Part shown: piece by piece, positions 24,042-31,306 of the stretch | How the letters are laid out: each line of letters opens with the position of its first letter | How positions within the stretch are numbered: position 1 is the stretch's first letter | Source: DAMCAP01 sp964370205 | GTDB taxonomy: Bacteria > Bacillota > Clostridia > Oscillospirales > Ruminococcaceae | Length of the DNA stretch: 31,306 nucleotides | Direction of reading: 5' to 3' | Assembly: GCA_964370205.1 (NCBI GenBank) | Contig: CAYJIK010000020.1 | Span: 1-31,306 of the forward strand | Notes under the pieces: generated by a model | What the model saw: the letters and a program-made list of their open reading frames with translations, nothing else | Told to the model about the DNA's origin: nothing | The model's database searches: none | Program-made: the position numbers and the translations under genes

Positions 24042-24190
24042 GATAAGACACCCCTTTCAAAACAGTCGCAAAAAACGTGGTACAATGTTTGACCTTTTGC
24101 TAACAAGAGAGTATGGGGGAAAGTCGTCTTAAAGATATAGTTAATAGGGTATTTGTAGTGTGGTTTGCTTTTGCGGTGTCGTCGGACAGT

Positions 24191-24853
24191 TTACAGCTTA
24201 ATCTTAACTTCCGGCTCGGGGCGTAGATATGTCGGGACGACTTCTCCGCAATCCTTAGGTTTTTCTCCCTGCTCCATCAACCAAATCGCCGCTGCTCCTA
24301 CAGAAGAAGCACGCTGAAATCTCACGTTCTGCGGTGAGAGTGTGCGTCCGCACGCTTCATGCACTATATGCGCACCGTCCCCAACCAGTAGGCACTGTTC
24401 GGGAAGCTTGTCCGCTATGTCGGTGAGTGTACGAGGTGCGTCCTCCCAGACACGTTCGAGTACGCCGCCCTGCCGTCTGAACAGCGCAGAGTAAAGTTGA
24501 CCTGCCCTTGCGTCCAGCAGAGTGGCAATATAGCCGTCACCTGCGACGTTAAACGCAAGCGAAAGCAGTGTGGAAACCGGCATGATGTCTATTCCTGTGC
24601 CGAACGCTATGCCTTTAGCTGTCCCCATGCCGATACGCAAGCCTGTAAACGACCCCGGGCCGTCTGTGATGGCGATAAGCGAAAGGTCAGACACAGACAC
24701 GTCCGCAAGCTTCAGGGCGTTATCAATAGTCGGCATAAGTGTTGTGGAGTGGGTAAGCCCTGTGTTGAGATATTGCTCGGATAGCAGTACACCGTCAGCA
24801 AACACTGCCGCTGAGCACGCTTTTGATGAGCTGTCAAGTGCTAGAAGTATCAT
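24191..24853 (-). CDS. tsaB: tRNA threonylcarbamoyladenosine biosynthesis protein TsaB
   Basis: The product has 220 residues, typical for TsaB. It has the ASKHA-fold N-terminus MILLALDSSSKACSAAV and the signature ITDGPGSFTGLRIGMGTAKG (residues 62-81). TsaB works with TsaD and TsaE to transfer threonylcarbamoyl to A37 of ANN-decoding tRNAs. tsaE lies upstream on the same strand, separated by 121 nt that contain a strong hairpin. tsaD and rimI, often adjacent, are not in this window. Confidence 0.93.
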   Translation of the reverse strand: MILLALDSSSKACSAAVFADGVLLSEQYLNTGLTHSTTLMPTIDNALKLADVSVSDLSLIAITDGPGSFTGLRIGMGTAKGIAFGTGIDIMPVSTLLSLAFNVAGDGYIATLLDARAGQLYSALFRRQGGVLERVWEDAPRTLTDIADKLPEQCLLVGDGAHIVHEACGRTLSPQNVRFQRASSVGAAAIWLMEQGEKPKDCGEVVPTYLRPEPEVKIKL

Positions 24854-24916
24854 GGGTTACCCTCCTTTTCTTTGTGGTGGTTGTGTCAGTGCTGTGCGAA
24901 CTACCGTAGGTATATA

Positions 24917-24962
24917 GCTTGCCGTGTCCCTTTGCACGCTGTACGTCAGGGTCACGGCAAGC
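24917..24962. repeat. Strong hairpin between tsaE and tsaB
   Basis: GCTTGCCGTG (24917-24926) pairs perfectly with CACGGCAAGC (24953-24962), continuing with CCCT/AGGG after a T.T mismatch. The 121-nt gap is unusual inside what should be one operon. The hairpin could be a partial terminator, an mRNA processing or stability site, or a mobile palindromic unit. Confidence 0.7.
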
Positions 24963-24974
24963 CTTTTAATAGTG

Positions 24975-25394
24975 TTATAGTCCGTCAATGACAATCTTAC
25001 GCTCAAACTCGCTGAGCGTTTCTATCGTGACGGTATAGGTGGGGGAGGGGAGTACCTCCTCCACAAGCTCGCTCCATTCCACGATGCACACCCACCGTCC
25101 CTCGGTATACTCAAAGAAACCTGTGGTCTCGAGGTCGTCGGGGGAGGTGAGGCGATATGCGTCAACGTGGCACACAGGCAGTCGCCCGCCTGTGTACTCG
25201 TTCATAATAGCATATGTGGGGCTGGACACTAAATCGTCCGAGCCGAGCGCTTCCATCAAATATCGGGTGAATGTCGTTTTTCCCGCACCCATTCCGCCTT
25301 TGAAAGCGATAATGTCACCTGCCTTTAGAACGTCAGCAAGCTTTCTCGCGACTTCGGCAGTGTGTTCGGGTGACTGTGCGAAAAATTCCGCCAT
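24975..25394 (-). CDS. tsaE: tRNA threonylcarbamoyladenosine biosynthesis ATPase TsaE
   Basis: The product has 139 residues, normal length. Walker A is GGMGAGKTT (33-41), followed by SSPTYAIMNEY and HVDAYRL (Walker B-like), and a late VEWSELVEEVLP motif. It is the ATPase that cycles the TsaB-TsaD complex in t6A synthesis. Its ATG overlaps the fhs stop by 1 nt (TAATG), so it is translationally coupled to formate-tetrahydrofolate ligase. Confidence 0.95.
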   Translation of the reverse strand: MAEFFAQSPEHTAEVARKLADVLKAGDIIAFKGGMGAGKTTFTRYLMEALGSDDLVSSPTYAIMNEYTGGRLPVCHVDAYRLTSPDDLETTGFFEYTEGRWVCIVEWSELVEEVLPSPTYTVTIETLSEFERKIVIDGL

Positions 25395-27061
25395 TAGAAC
25401 AATCCTGTGATGCTCTCGTCCTCAAGCAGGTCAATAACTTCGGCAGAAGGCTTCTTGGGTAGACCCGGCATTGTCATAACATCGCCTGTCAACACAACGA
25501 TAAAGCCGGCACCGCTTGATAGACGAACTTCGCCAACGTTTATCTCAAAGCCTGTCGGGCGACCCAGTAGATTAGGGTTGTCGGACAGCGAGTACTGTGT
25601 CTTAGCCATACATATCGGTAGTTTGTCCTTGCCGATAGCCTTGATTTCAGAGATAGCCTTGTTTGCTGCTGCAGAGTAGTTAACAGCGTCAGCGCCGTAG
25701 ATTTCTGTGCAGATAGCCTTTATCTTCTCTTTGATTGTCATGTTCACATCGTAGATGAACTTAAACTCTGTGGGCTGTGTGCAAGCTTCTACAACCTTGT
25801 CAGCAAGGTCTACAGCACCTTCGCCGCCCTTTGCAAAGTGCTCGCACAGTGAGTAAGGCACGTTCAGCTCTGCGCAAATTCTGTCAAGCTCTGCTACTTC
25901 AGCGTCGGTATCGCTACCAAAGCGGTTCATAGCTACAACAACAGGCACGCCAAACTTCTTAAGGTTTGTGATATGCGCCGCTAGGTTTACAGAACCCTTT
26001 GTAAGAGCTTCAACATTTTCTACGCCGAGGTTCTTCTTGTCAGCACCGCCGTTATACTTAAGCGCTCTTATTGTCGCCACAAGTACGATACAGGAAGGCT
26101 CTAGGCCTGCGTAACGGCACTTGATGTCTAGGAACTTTTCAGCGCCGAGGTCAGAGCCGAAGCCGGCCTCTGTGATGAGGTAGTCGGACATCTTCAGACC
26201 GAGCTTTGTAGCTCTTACCGAGTTACAGCCGTGTGCGATGTTAGCGAATGGGCCACCGTGCATAAGAGCAGGTGTATTCTCAAGTGTCTGTACTAGGTTT
26301 GGCTTTATAGCATCTTTCAGTAGAACTGCCATAGCGCCGTGGACATTAAGCTGTTTTGCGTAAACAGGCTTGTTGTCGTAGGTGTAGCCTACAAGTATTT
26401 CGCCCAAGCGGTACTTTAAGTCTTTAATGTCATCAGCTAGGCAGAGTATAGCCATAACTTCGCTGGCAACGGTTATCTGGAAGCCGTCTTCACGCACAAC
26501 GCCGTTAGACTTACCGCCAAGGCCGATAACAACCTTACGCAGTGCTCTGTCGTTCATGTCTAGGCAACGCTTGAATATTATTCTTCTGGGGTCAATCCCG
26601 ATTGGGTTACCCTGTGTTAGATGGTTGTCAACTATAGCGCAAAGAAGGTTGTTAGCTGCAGTGATAGCGTGCATGTCCCCTGTGAAGTGCAGGTTGATGT
26701 CCTCCATTGGAACTACCTGTGAGTATCCGCCGCCTGCGGCACCGCCCTTAACACCGAAAACAGGTCCTAAAGAAGGCTCACGGAGTGCAATCATTGCATT
26801 GTGTCCGCGTTTTACCATGGCTTGTCCCAAACCTACGGTGGTGGTGGTTTTACCTTCACCTGCAGGGGTGGGGTTTATAGCGGTAACCAGTATTAGTTTA
26901 CCGTCCTTATTACCTGATACTCTGTTAATCAGTTCGTCCGATATTTTCGCCTTATAGTTACCATAAGGCTCGATTTCAGTGGCGGAAATCCCCAGCTTTG
27001 AGGCAATCTCGGTAATGGGCAACATTTTTGCCGCTTTGGCAATTTGGATATCTGTCAGCAT
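25394..27061 (-). CDS. fhs: Formate-tetrahydrofolate ligase
   Basis: The product has 555 residues, full length. The ATP-binding loop is TPAGEGKTTTT (65-75); further family markers are REPSLGPVFGVKGGAAGGGYSQV, FTGDMHAI, ENTPALMHGGPFANIAHGCNS and the C-terminal LPKKPSAEVIDL. It makes 10-formyl-THF from formate, THF and ATP in one-carbon metabolism and in the methyl branch of the Wood-Ljungdahl pathway. Alone it does not show acetogenesis. It is the first gene of fhs-tsaE-tsaB with a promoter near 27125-27153. Confidence 0.98.
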   Translation of the reverse strand: MLTDIQIAKAAKMLPITEIASKLGISATEIEPYGNYKAKISDELINRVSGNKDGKLILVTAINPTPAGEGKTTTTVGLGQAMVKRGHNAMIALREPSLGPVFGVKGGAAGGGYSQVVPMEDINLHFTGDMHAITAANNLLCAIVDNHLTQGNPIGIDPRRIIFKRCLDMNDRALRKVVIGLGGKSNGVVREDGFQITVASEVMAILCLADDIKDLKYRLGEILVGYTYDNKPVYAKQLNVHGAMAVLLKDAIKPNLVQTLENTPALMHGGPFANIAHGCNSVRATKLGLKMSDYLITEAGFGSDLGAEKFLDIKCRYAGLEPSCIVLVATIRALKYNGGADKKNLGVENVEALTKGSVNLAAHITNLKKFGVPVVVAMNRFGSDTDAEVAELDRICAELNVPYSLCEHFAKGGEGAVDLADKVVEACTQPTEFKFIYDVNMTIKEKIKAICTEIYGADAVNYSAAANKAISEIKAIGKDKLPICMAKTQYSLSDNPNLLGRPTGFEINVGEVRLSSGAGFIVVLTGDVMTMPGLPKKPSAEVIDLLEDESITGLF

Positions 27062-27094
27062 GTGCTTCCTCCTTAAAAATAAATAATGGTTTTA

Positions 27095-27119
27095 AGAGGG
27101 TGTAATACTAAAACCCTCT
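27095..27119. other. Hairpin in the fhs 5' leader
   Basis: Inverted repeat AGAGGGT/ACCCTCT (27095-27101 and 27113-27119) lies between the fhs promoter and start codon. It could influence mRNA stability or be an operator half-site pair. Confidence 0.5.
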
Positions 27120-27124
27120 GCGAC

Positions 27125-27153
27125 ATTATAGCATACTTTTTGTACTATTTCTA
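27125..27153 (-). promoter_or_regulatory. Sigma-A promoter for fhs-tsaE-tsaB
   Basis: On the minus strand: TAGAAA (27153-27148), 17 nt, then TGC-TATAAT with perfect -10 at 27130-27125 and a TGn extension. Confidence 0.65.
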
Positions 27154-27237
27154 TAGCTTGATTAAATTTTAATAGTGGTTTATAATAATTTTATAGACAA
27201 TTCATAAACTCTTTTACTGTTAATTGTAGCCTAAAAA

Positions 27238-27246
27238 TGGTATAAT
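27238..27246 (+). promoter_or_regulatory. Extended -10 promoter for glmU
   Basis: TGG-TATAAT gives a perfect -10 (27241-27246) with TGn extension. A weak TGTTAA lies 17 nt upstream as -35. Expected transcription start is near 27253. Confidence 0.6.
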
Positions 27247-27268
27247 ATAGTATGCGGAATAATATGAT

Positions 27269-27318
27269 AATATTATAGCTGAAGTAGAGCGCAAAAATCG
27301 CTCTGTTTCAGCAATATT
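27269..27318 (+). other. Long hairpin in the glmU 5' leader
   Basis: Nested complementary blocks AATATT, GCTGAA and AGAGCG (27269-27291) pair with CGCTCT, TTCAGC and AATATT (27299-27318), with small internal loops. No T tract follows, so it is not a terminator. It may protect the mRNA or regulate translation; I do not recognise it as glmS ribozyme or another known element. Confidence 0.6.
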
Positions 27319-27400
27319 TAAATGAAAGTGCAAAAACGCTTTTAAACGGAAAGGCTGATTGGATTTTGAAACATATAAAACGAAAGGAAACGTGCATGGC

Positions 27401-28813
27401 ATGATGAACGGCGTAGGTGTTATTATATTGGCGGCGGGGAATGGAACACGAATGAACTCCGCCTACCCTAAGGTTATGTGTAAAGTGCTTGGAAAGCCGA
27501 TGCTCGCCTGGGTGCTGGATAGCTGCAAAAAAGCAGGGATAGCAGACGAAAATCTCTGCATAGTGCTTCCGCAGGACAGTAGCTCTATGGCACACATACT
27601 CCCAAAGACGGCGACAACGGTGGTACAGAACGAGCGACTGGGGACAGGTCACGGTGCCGCCTGCGGTATGGATTTTGTGAAAAGCAAGAAACCTGAGAGC
27701 GTAGTGGTGGTGTTTGGGGACACGCCTTTTGTAGACGAAACGGTGCTTACTCGCTCTTACAACCAGCATAAAAAGCACGGCAACGCTATTACTCTCCTCA
27801 CAGGCACAATGTCTGACCCAACAGGCTACGGCAGAATAATACGAGGAGCGGTGGGTGTCAGCCGAATAGTGGAGGAAAAGGACGCATTACCTGAAGAAAA
27901 AGCAGTGACTGAGGTGAACTCGGGAGTCATGTGGTTTTCCGCTGACTGCTTTGCGGAGATAATTCCCCAAATAGGGAAGGACAATGAAAAAAACGAGTAC
28001 TACCTCACCGAGGCGGTAAGCCTGTGTGTTAAAGAGCACAGACCGGTGGGAGCGTGCCGACAGGAGGACGTATACGTGATACAAGGAGCTAACGACCGAA
28101 AAACACTATCGAAACTTAACAGAGAGGCGAGGGACAGGGTACTTGAGCGCTTGTTTGAGAGCGGCGTGGATATCCCCTCCACCGAAAGCGTGCTGATATC
28201 CCCTGACACCACCGTCGGTCGTGATACAGTCATACTACCGTCGGTAGTCATAGAGGGGACAGTCACCATCGGCGAAAACTGCCATATAGGTCAGGGTGTG
28301 ACTATAAGGGATAGCGTCATAGGTGACAACTGCACCATCACCGCAGGCTCTTTTATAGAGTACTCGGTCATAGGCAGCGGCACACTTATCAACAGTAGCA
28401 ACATAGAACATAGCAAGGTGGGGGACAACGTGCGCATCGGGCCGTATTCCCACCTGCGCCCGAATTCTACGCTGATGAACAATGTGAAAATAGGTAACTT
28501 TGTTGAGGTGAAGAACTCTGTGCTGGGCGAAAAAACGTCTGTGGCGCACCTTACATATGTTGGGGATAGCGATGTAGGTAGCGGTGTGAACTTTGGTTGT
28601 GGTGTGGTCACGGTCAACTATGACGGCAAAGGCAAGTATCGCACCACAGTGGGGGACGGCGTTTTTATCGGCTGTAACACCAACCTCATCGCCCCTGTGA
28701 CTGTCGGCGATAATGCGTATATAGCCGCCGCTACTACCATCACTGACGACGTGCCGGAGAAAGCGTTTGTAATAGGAAGGTCACGTCAGGAGAACAAGCC
28801 ACCGAGGGGATAG
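27401..28813 (+). CDS. glmU: Bifunctional UDP-N-acetylglucosamine pyrophosphorylase / glucosamine-1-phosphate acetyltransferase
   Basis: 470 residues from ATG 27401. The N-terminal uridyltransferase has LAAGNGTRM (10-18), VVQNERLGTGHGAA and VVFGDTPFVDE. The C-terminal left-handed beta-helix acetyltransferase has RIGPYSHLRPNS, GNFVEVKNS, VAHLTYVGDSDVG (catalytic His) and NYDGKGKYRTTVGDGVFIG. It makes UDP-GlcNAc for peptidoglycan. The frame stays open upstream to a TTG at 27359, but ATG 27401 (or 27404) gives the usual N-terminus; AAAGGA lies 12 nt upstream. An out-of-frame ATG at 27396 sits closer to that site. Confidence 0.96.
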   Translation: MMNGVGVIILAAGNGTRMNSAYPKVMCKVLGKPMLAWVLDSCKKAGIADENLCIVLPQDSSSMAHILPKTATTVVQNERLGTGHGAACGMDFVKSKKPESVVVVFGDTPFVDETVLTRSYNQHKKHGNAITLLTGTMSDPTGYGRIIRGAVGVSRIVEEKDALPEEKAVTEVNSGVMWFSADCFAEIIPQIGKDNEKNEYYLTEAVSLCVKEHRPVGACRQEDVYVIQGANDRKTLSKLNREARDRVLERLFESGVDIPSTESVLISPDTTVGRDTVILPSVVIEGTVTIGENCHIGQGVTIRDSVIGDNCTITAGSFIEYSVIGSGTLINSSNIEHSKVGDNVRIGPYSHLRPNSTLMNNVKIGNFVEVKNSVLGEKTSVAHLTYVGDSDVGSGVNFGCGVVTVNYDGKGKYRTTVGDGVFIGCNTNLIAPVTVGDNAYIAAATTITDDVPEKAFVIGRSRQENKPPRG

Positions 28814-29177
28814 GGATTTTACCACTTTTTTGTGTATACAGACAGTCACAATACTACTTTTAGCCTTAAAACAGAGAGTTATCTCCACGAATGTTTTGGT
28901 AAATTGTTACGGCGAGTGGTATTGTGCCGAAAGTACAAACTGACTTTTTTGGTTTTTGCAATCGGGCTGCGATTTGATGGTTTTCATGTTAGTTGTGAGT
29001 TGAAATTAAGAAAATCCCTGTCGGTTTAGGTGGTTTGCTGTCGGATTATAGCGGTAGACAGCGAAATTAGTCTTAAGAAGCATATCTCTAAAAAGGGGTA
29101 AAACACAAGCGTTTTACTATAATGCGTGAACTAAATATAGGAAAAAACAAATATTTCCAAAAATTTACTGTAAACTA
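28814..29177 (+). other. Non-coding spacer between glmU and spo0A with possible operators
   Basis: No convincing gene is seen. It holds two direct copies of CTGTCGG(T/A)TTA (29018-29028 and 29038-29048) 20 bp apart, with TGTCGG resembling the Spo0A box TGTCGAA at one mismatch. An inverted repeat GCTGTC-N14-GACAGC lies at 29037-29062, and complementary octamers CACAATAC/GTATTGTG at 28847-28854 and 28919-28926. No clear terminator follows glmU. Confidence 0.4.
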
Positions 29178-29206
29178 TTGCGTTTTATTCCATTATATGG
29201 TAATAT
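29178..29206 (+). promoter_or_regulatory. Sigma-A-like promoter for spo0A
   Basis: TTGCGT (29178-29183), 17 nt, TAATAT (29201-29206). Transcription would start near 29213, a short leader of about 25 nt before the ATG. Confidence 0.6.
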
Positions 29207-29238
29207 ACTTTTAGTATAACAAAATGGAGGATGAAAAA

Positions 29239-30003
29239 ATGCTTTTAAGGCAAAAAGTGATAACAACAGAAGATAACGGTGACTTTTTTTTAAGTACCGA
29301 GCAGAGGCTTGCGGAGTATGGTTTTGAGCTAATATTGTCCCCTAAAAACGGCAATACTCTTATAACGCTTATAGAGGAACACGCCCCTGCGGTGGTGCTT
29401 ATGGATGTGTTTATGCCGGAGTTGGACGCACTTGCGGTTATGAGTAGGGTGAATGAGCTTACCGGCGAGTCGCCACTGTTTATGGTGATGTCAGCCTTTG
29501 ACAGTACACAGCTGGAACGTGAAATACTGCAGGGCGGTTGCAGTTACTACTTCTTAAAGCCGTTTGACAGCGACCACTTTGTAGACCGAGTGGTGCAGAT
29601 GACTTCACCGCAGATTCCGCAGATAAAGACCCACAGCAGTTTGACTGATTTAGAGCTTACCGTAACGGATATCATACACCAGATAGGCGTACCTGCGCAT
29701 ATCAAGGGCTACCATTATCTGAGAGAGTCTATCATGCTATCTGTCACGCAACCGGAGATAATAAATTCGGTGACTAAACAGCTGTATCCGACGGTGGCGA
29801 AGCGGTTTAGCACAACGTCCTCACGAGTTGAGCGTGCTATACGCCATGCAATAGAGGTGGCGTGGGACAGGGGAGATGTGGATATCCTCAACAGCTACTT
29901 TGGGTACACGATACATAACGGAAAAGGCAAGCCGACAAACAGTGAATTTATAGCGATGATTGCAGATAAACTGCGCTTACAGCTGAAAAGCTTGACGGTA
30001 TAG
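29239..30003 (+). CDS. spo0A: Sporulation master response regulator Spo0A
   Basis: 254 residues. The receiver domain has the acidic pair at Glu11-Asp12, phospho-acceptor Asp56 in VVLMDVFMP (the same number as in B. subtilis Spo0A), Ser85 in place of the usual Thr, and Lys107 in FLKPFD. The C-terminal DNA-binding domain is highly conserved: IHQIGVPAHIKGYHYLRES, then TTSSRVERAIRHAIEVAWDRG with the recognition helix, then GKGKPTNSEFIAMIADKLRL. The first half is much more divergent than the second. The start at 29239 follows GGAGG by 8 nt; an in-frame ATG at 29224 has no site. This gene shows that the organism has, or recently had, endospore formation. Confidence 0.95.
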   Translation: MLLRQKVITTEDNGDFFLSTEQRLAEYGFELILSPKNGNTLITLIEEHAPAVVLMDVFMPELDALAVMSRVNELTGESPLFMVMSAFDSTQLEREILQGGCSYYFLKPFDSDHFVDRVVQMTSPQIPQIKTHSSLTDLELTVTDIIHQIGVPAHIKGYHYLRESIMLSVTQPEIINSVTKQLYPTVAKRFSTTSSRVERAIRHAIEVAWDRGDVDILNSYFGYTIHNGKGKPTNSEFIAMIADKLRLQLKSLTV

Positions 30004-30028
30004 CAAATAAATCAAGTAAAGTATAAAA

Positions 30029-30085
30029 AGCAGGGGTGGCTATAAACATCTGTAGGTCAGGTGTTTACAGTCGCCCCTGTTTTAT
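30029..30085. terminator. Bidirectional terminator between spo0A and the kinase-like gene
   Basis: An imperfect 20-bp stem (AGCAGGGGTGGCTATAAACA with TGTTTACAGTCGCCCCTGTT) closes a 13-nt loop between convergent genes, with A and T runs at its two ends. Confidence 0.75.
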
Positions 30086-30092
30086 TTGGTCG

Positions 30093-31151
30093 TTAAGTCT
30101 CAAAGCGTATATCTGCGATGTCTGCAATGTTAAACCTTTCAAAGTAGCGGTTTTCCATAGGTATCCACACATCTCTGAACATCTGCCACAGCTGTTCGCC
30201 GTTTCGAGCTATTATTCGCTCTCGTTGACACTCTGCCTCCACCGAAAGGAAAACCTTTAAACTATAGCGGCTTCGCAGGTCGGGTCGTAGCGAGTAGGTG
30301 CCCTCTATGACGTAGACATCGCTTTTCCGTACATGGACTATTTCGCCAAACTCGCCGATGTCACAGCGGTAGGGGCGGTAGCTGAAGTCGTCCCCAATGC
30401 TAAGGGGAGCAAGCACTTCTTCGCTAAAGCGTTCGTAGTCGACGTTCCCACCCACTTCAGCGAGACGCTCCGATGTCCGCTGACCTTCACGGAGGAAAAA
30501 ATGATCCATAGAGATTGTGGGGCAATTGTAGACGTCGGACAGCATGTTAGCCAGCGTTGATTTTCCACTGCCACAGTTGCCGTCAATAGCTATGACGACG
30601 GGAGCGCCCTCTGTGGTAAGCTGTCTGTCTATCTCTGTGAAAAGCGCTAGGAAGTCGCAGTACTGCTTTTTCACGACACGGTAGCGAGGGTTGTGCGCTT
30701 TTTTATACTCGTCACTGTGTGAAAACAACCCCTTTCCGCTTTCTACCCATTTTTCCACTTCTCTGTTTAGCATATAACCATCGACAGTGGTGTCCATTTC
30801 GCCCAATAGTTGTGCAACCTCACAGCACTTTTTCAAAAATTCCTCGTCACTACCCATGCTTTCCGACGCTGACAGTGTAAATATGCGCTGGTAGGTGTCT
30901 GCGGAAAGGGTGGTGTTTAGCAATGTGGAAATGCTGAGGCGGCAGAGGCCGTTCCCGATGTGCTCGTATGACGGGTAAGTTGCAGACGCTAGCGGTATTT
31001 CGCTTTCTATAAAAGAGCGTACTTTTTCAGCGTCAGCGAGCAGGTGACCGCTACCGAACACGTTCTGGTAGATGAGTTTAAGTAGGTCGGTGGGGTTAGT
31101 GATGTTGTACTTTTTGAGGTGGGATATTATGATGTCGTGCAGTTCGTTCAA
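30093..31151 (-). CDS. Uridine-kinase-like P-loop protein with an unknown N-terminal domain
   Basis: The product has 352 residues. Residues 184-352 resemble the uridine kinase/phosphoribulokinase family: Walker A GNCGSGKS (191-198), a substrate loop with SMDHFF (214-219) and R(T/S)SERLAEVGGNVDYERF, then VYVIEGTYSLRPDLR. Residues 1-180 form a separate, mostly helical domain with no recognised motif. It starts at TTG 31151, supported by AAAGGCGG about 8 nt upstream; no in-frame ATG is near. The likely activity is phosphorylation of a nucleoside or similar small molecule, but the substrate is not known. It stands alone on this strand, convergent with spo0A. Confidence 0.75.
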   Translation of the reverse strand: MNELHDIIISHLKKYNITNPTDLLKLIYQNVFGSGHLLADAEKVRSFIESEIPLASATYPSYEHIGNGLCRLSISTLLNTTLSADTYQRIFTLSASESMGSDEEFLKKCCEVAQLLGEMDTTVDGYMLNREVEKWVESGKGLFSHSDEYKKAHNPRYRVVKKQYCDFLALFTEIDRQLTTEGAPVVIAIDGNCGSGKSTLANMLSDVYNCPTISMDHFFLREGQRTSERLAEVGGNVDYERFSEEVLAPLSIGDDFSYRPYRCDIGEFGEIVHVRKSDVYVIEGTYSLRPDLRSRYSLKVFLSVEAECQRERIIARNGEQLWQMFRDVWIPMENRYFERFNIADIADIRFET

Positions 31152-31276
31152 ATTGTTGACCGCCTTTCAAAGGTAAGTTACCGGACTATTATAGACGAGT
31201 TTTGATGTTTTTGCAATGGGGGAGGGGCGTGGGGAGTACTTAAATGCGGTGGTTTAAAGTGGTACAGGGGGTGGTA

Positions 31277-31306
31277 GAATTTTTATGTTGTATCGCTCGC
31301 CGGCCG
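31277..31306 (+). repeat. Start of a second copy of the cloverleaf-type element
   Basis: AATTTTTATGTTGTA at 31278-31292 is identical to 12391-12405, the left end of the 12390-12593 element, and the following bases stay GC-rich. The window ends inside it, so the rest cannot be seen. Confidence 0.5.

Noticed and set aside
28832..29029. 65-codon plus-strand frame between glmU and spo0A
   Set aside because: Starts without a ribosome site, has no recognisable features and lies in AT-rich spacer with other regulatory-looking motifs.

Overview
The window reads as chromosome from a spore-forming, anaerobic member of the Clostridia (Firmicutes), perhaps near the Oscillospiraceae/Ruminococcaceae. The reasons are a Spo0A gene, strong AGGAGG-type ribosome binding sites with some GTG/TTG starts, sigma-A promoters, an L-box lysine riboswitch, formate-tetrahydrofolate ligase and Na+-translocating decarboxylase subunits. 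The taxon is inferred from gene content. Almost all of it is ordinary chromosomal sequence: no phage, transposase, CRISPR array, rRNA or tRNA gene was seen.

Layout. 1-198: tail of an M14-type peptidase. 188-494: promoter, lysine riboswitch and terminator, followed by an amidohydrolase (648-2267). 2433-4262 (minus): ECF sigma factor, zinc-type membrane anti-sigma factor and a YfjL-like membrane-anchored protein, with a possible autogenous ECF promoter. 4587-8875 (plus): carA-carB. 8955-12260 (minus): a small anchored protein, a cytosolic S10 serine carboxypeptidase and an MscS-type channel. 12390-12593: a compact inverted-repeat element that folds into a cloverleaf. 12608-13882 (minus): oadG-like and oadB-like Na+ pump subunits, preceded by a structured leader. 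14195-23659 (minus): a long tightly packed run of rpiB, D-glutamate cyclase-like, murD, two M42 aminopeptidases, a GNAT acetyltransferase, a COG4100 PLP enzyme and a tripartite tricarboxylate transporter with a very small TctB. 23703-24041: a small membrane protein. 24191-27061 (minus): fhs-tsaE-tsaB. 27401-28813 (plus): glmU. 29239-30003 (plus): spo0A. 30093-31151 (minus): a uridine-kinase-like protein with an extra N-terminal domain.

How the genes fit together. MurD uses D-glutamate and its neighbour carries the D-glutamate cyclase fold; two aminopeptidases, a C-S-lyase-type PLP enzyme and a carboxylate uptake system share the same strand with gaps of 24 nt or less. This looks like a module for peptide/amino-acid salvage tied to cell-wall D-glutamate, but that is inference. 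The next transcription unit encodes Na+ pump subunits without the carboxyltransferase subunit.

Non-coding content is rich: a lysine riboswitch in front of an unexpected gene, three copies of a dispersed intergenic inverted repeat, the cloverleaf element with a second copy apparently starting at the window end, a riboswitch-like leader before oadB, and several well-formed promoters including one perfect TTGACA-N17-TATAAT.
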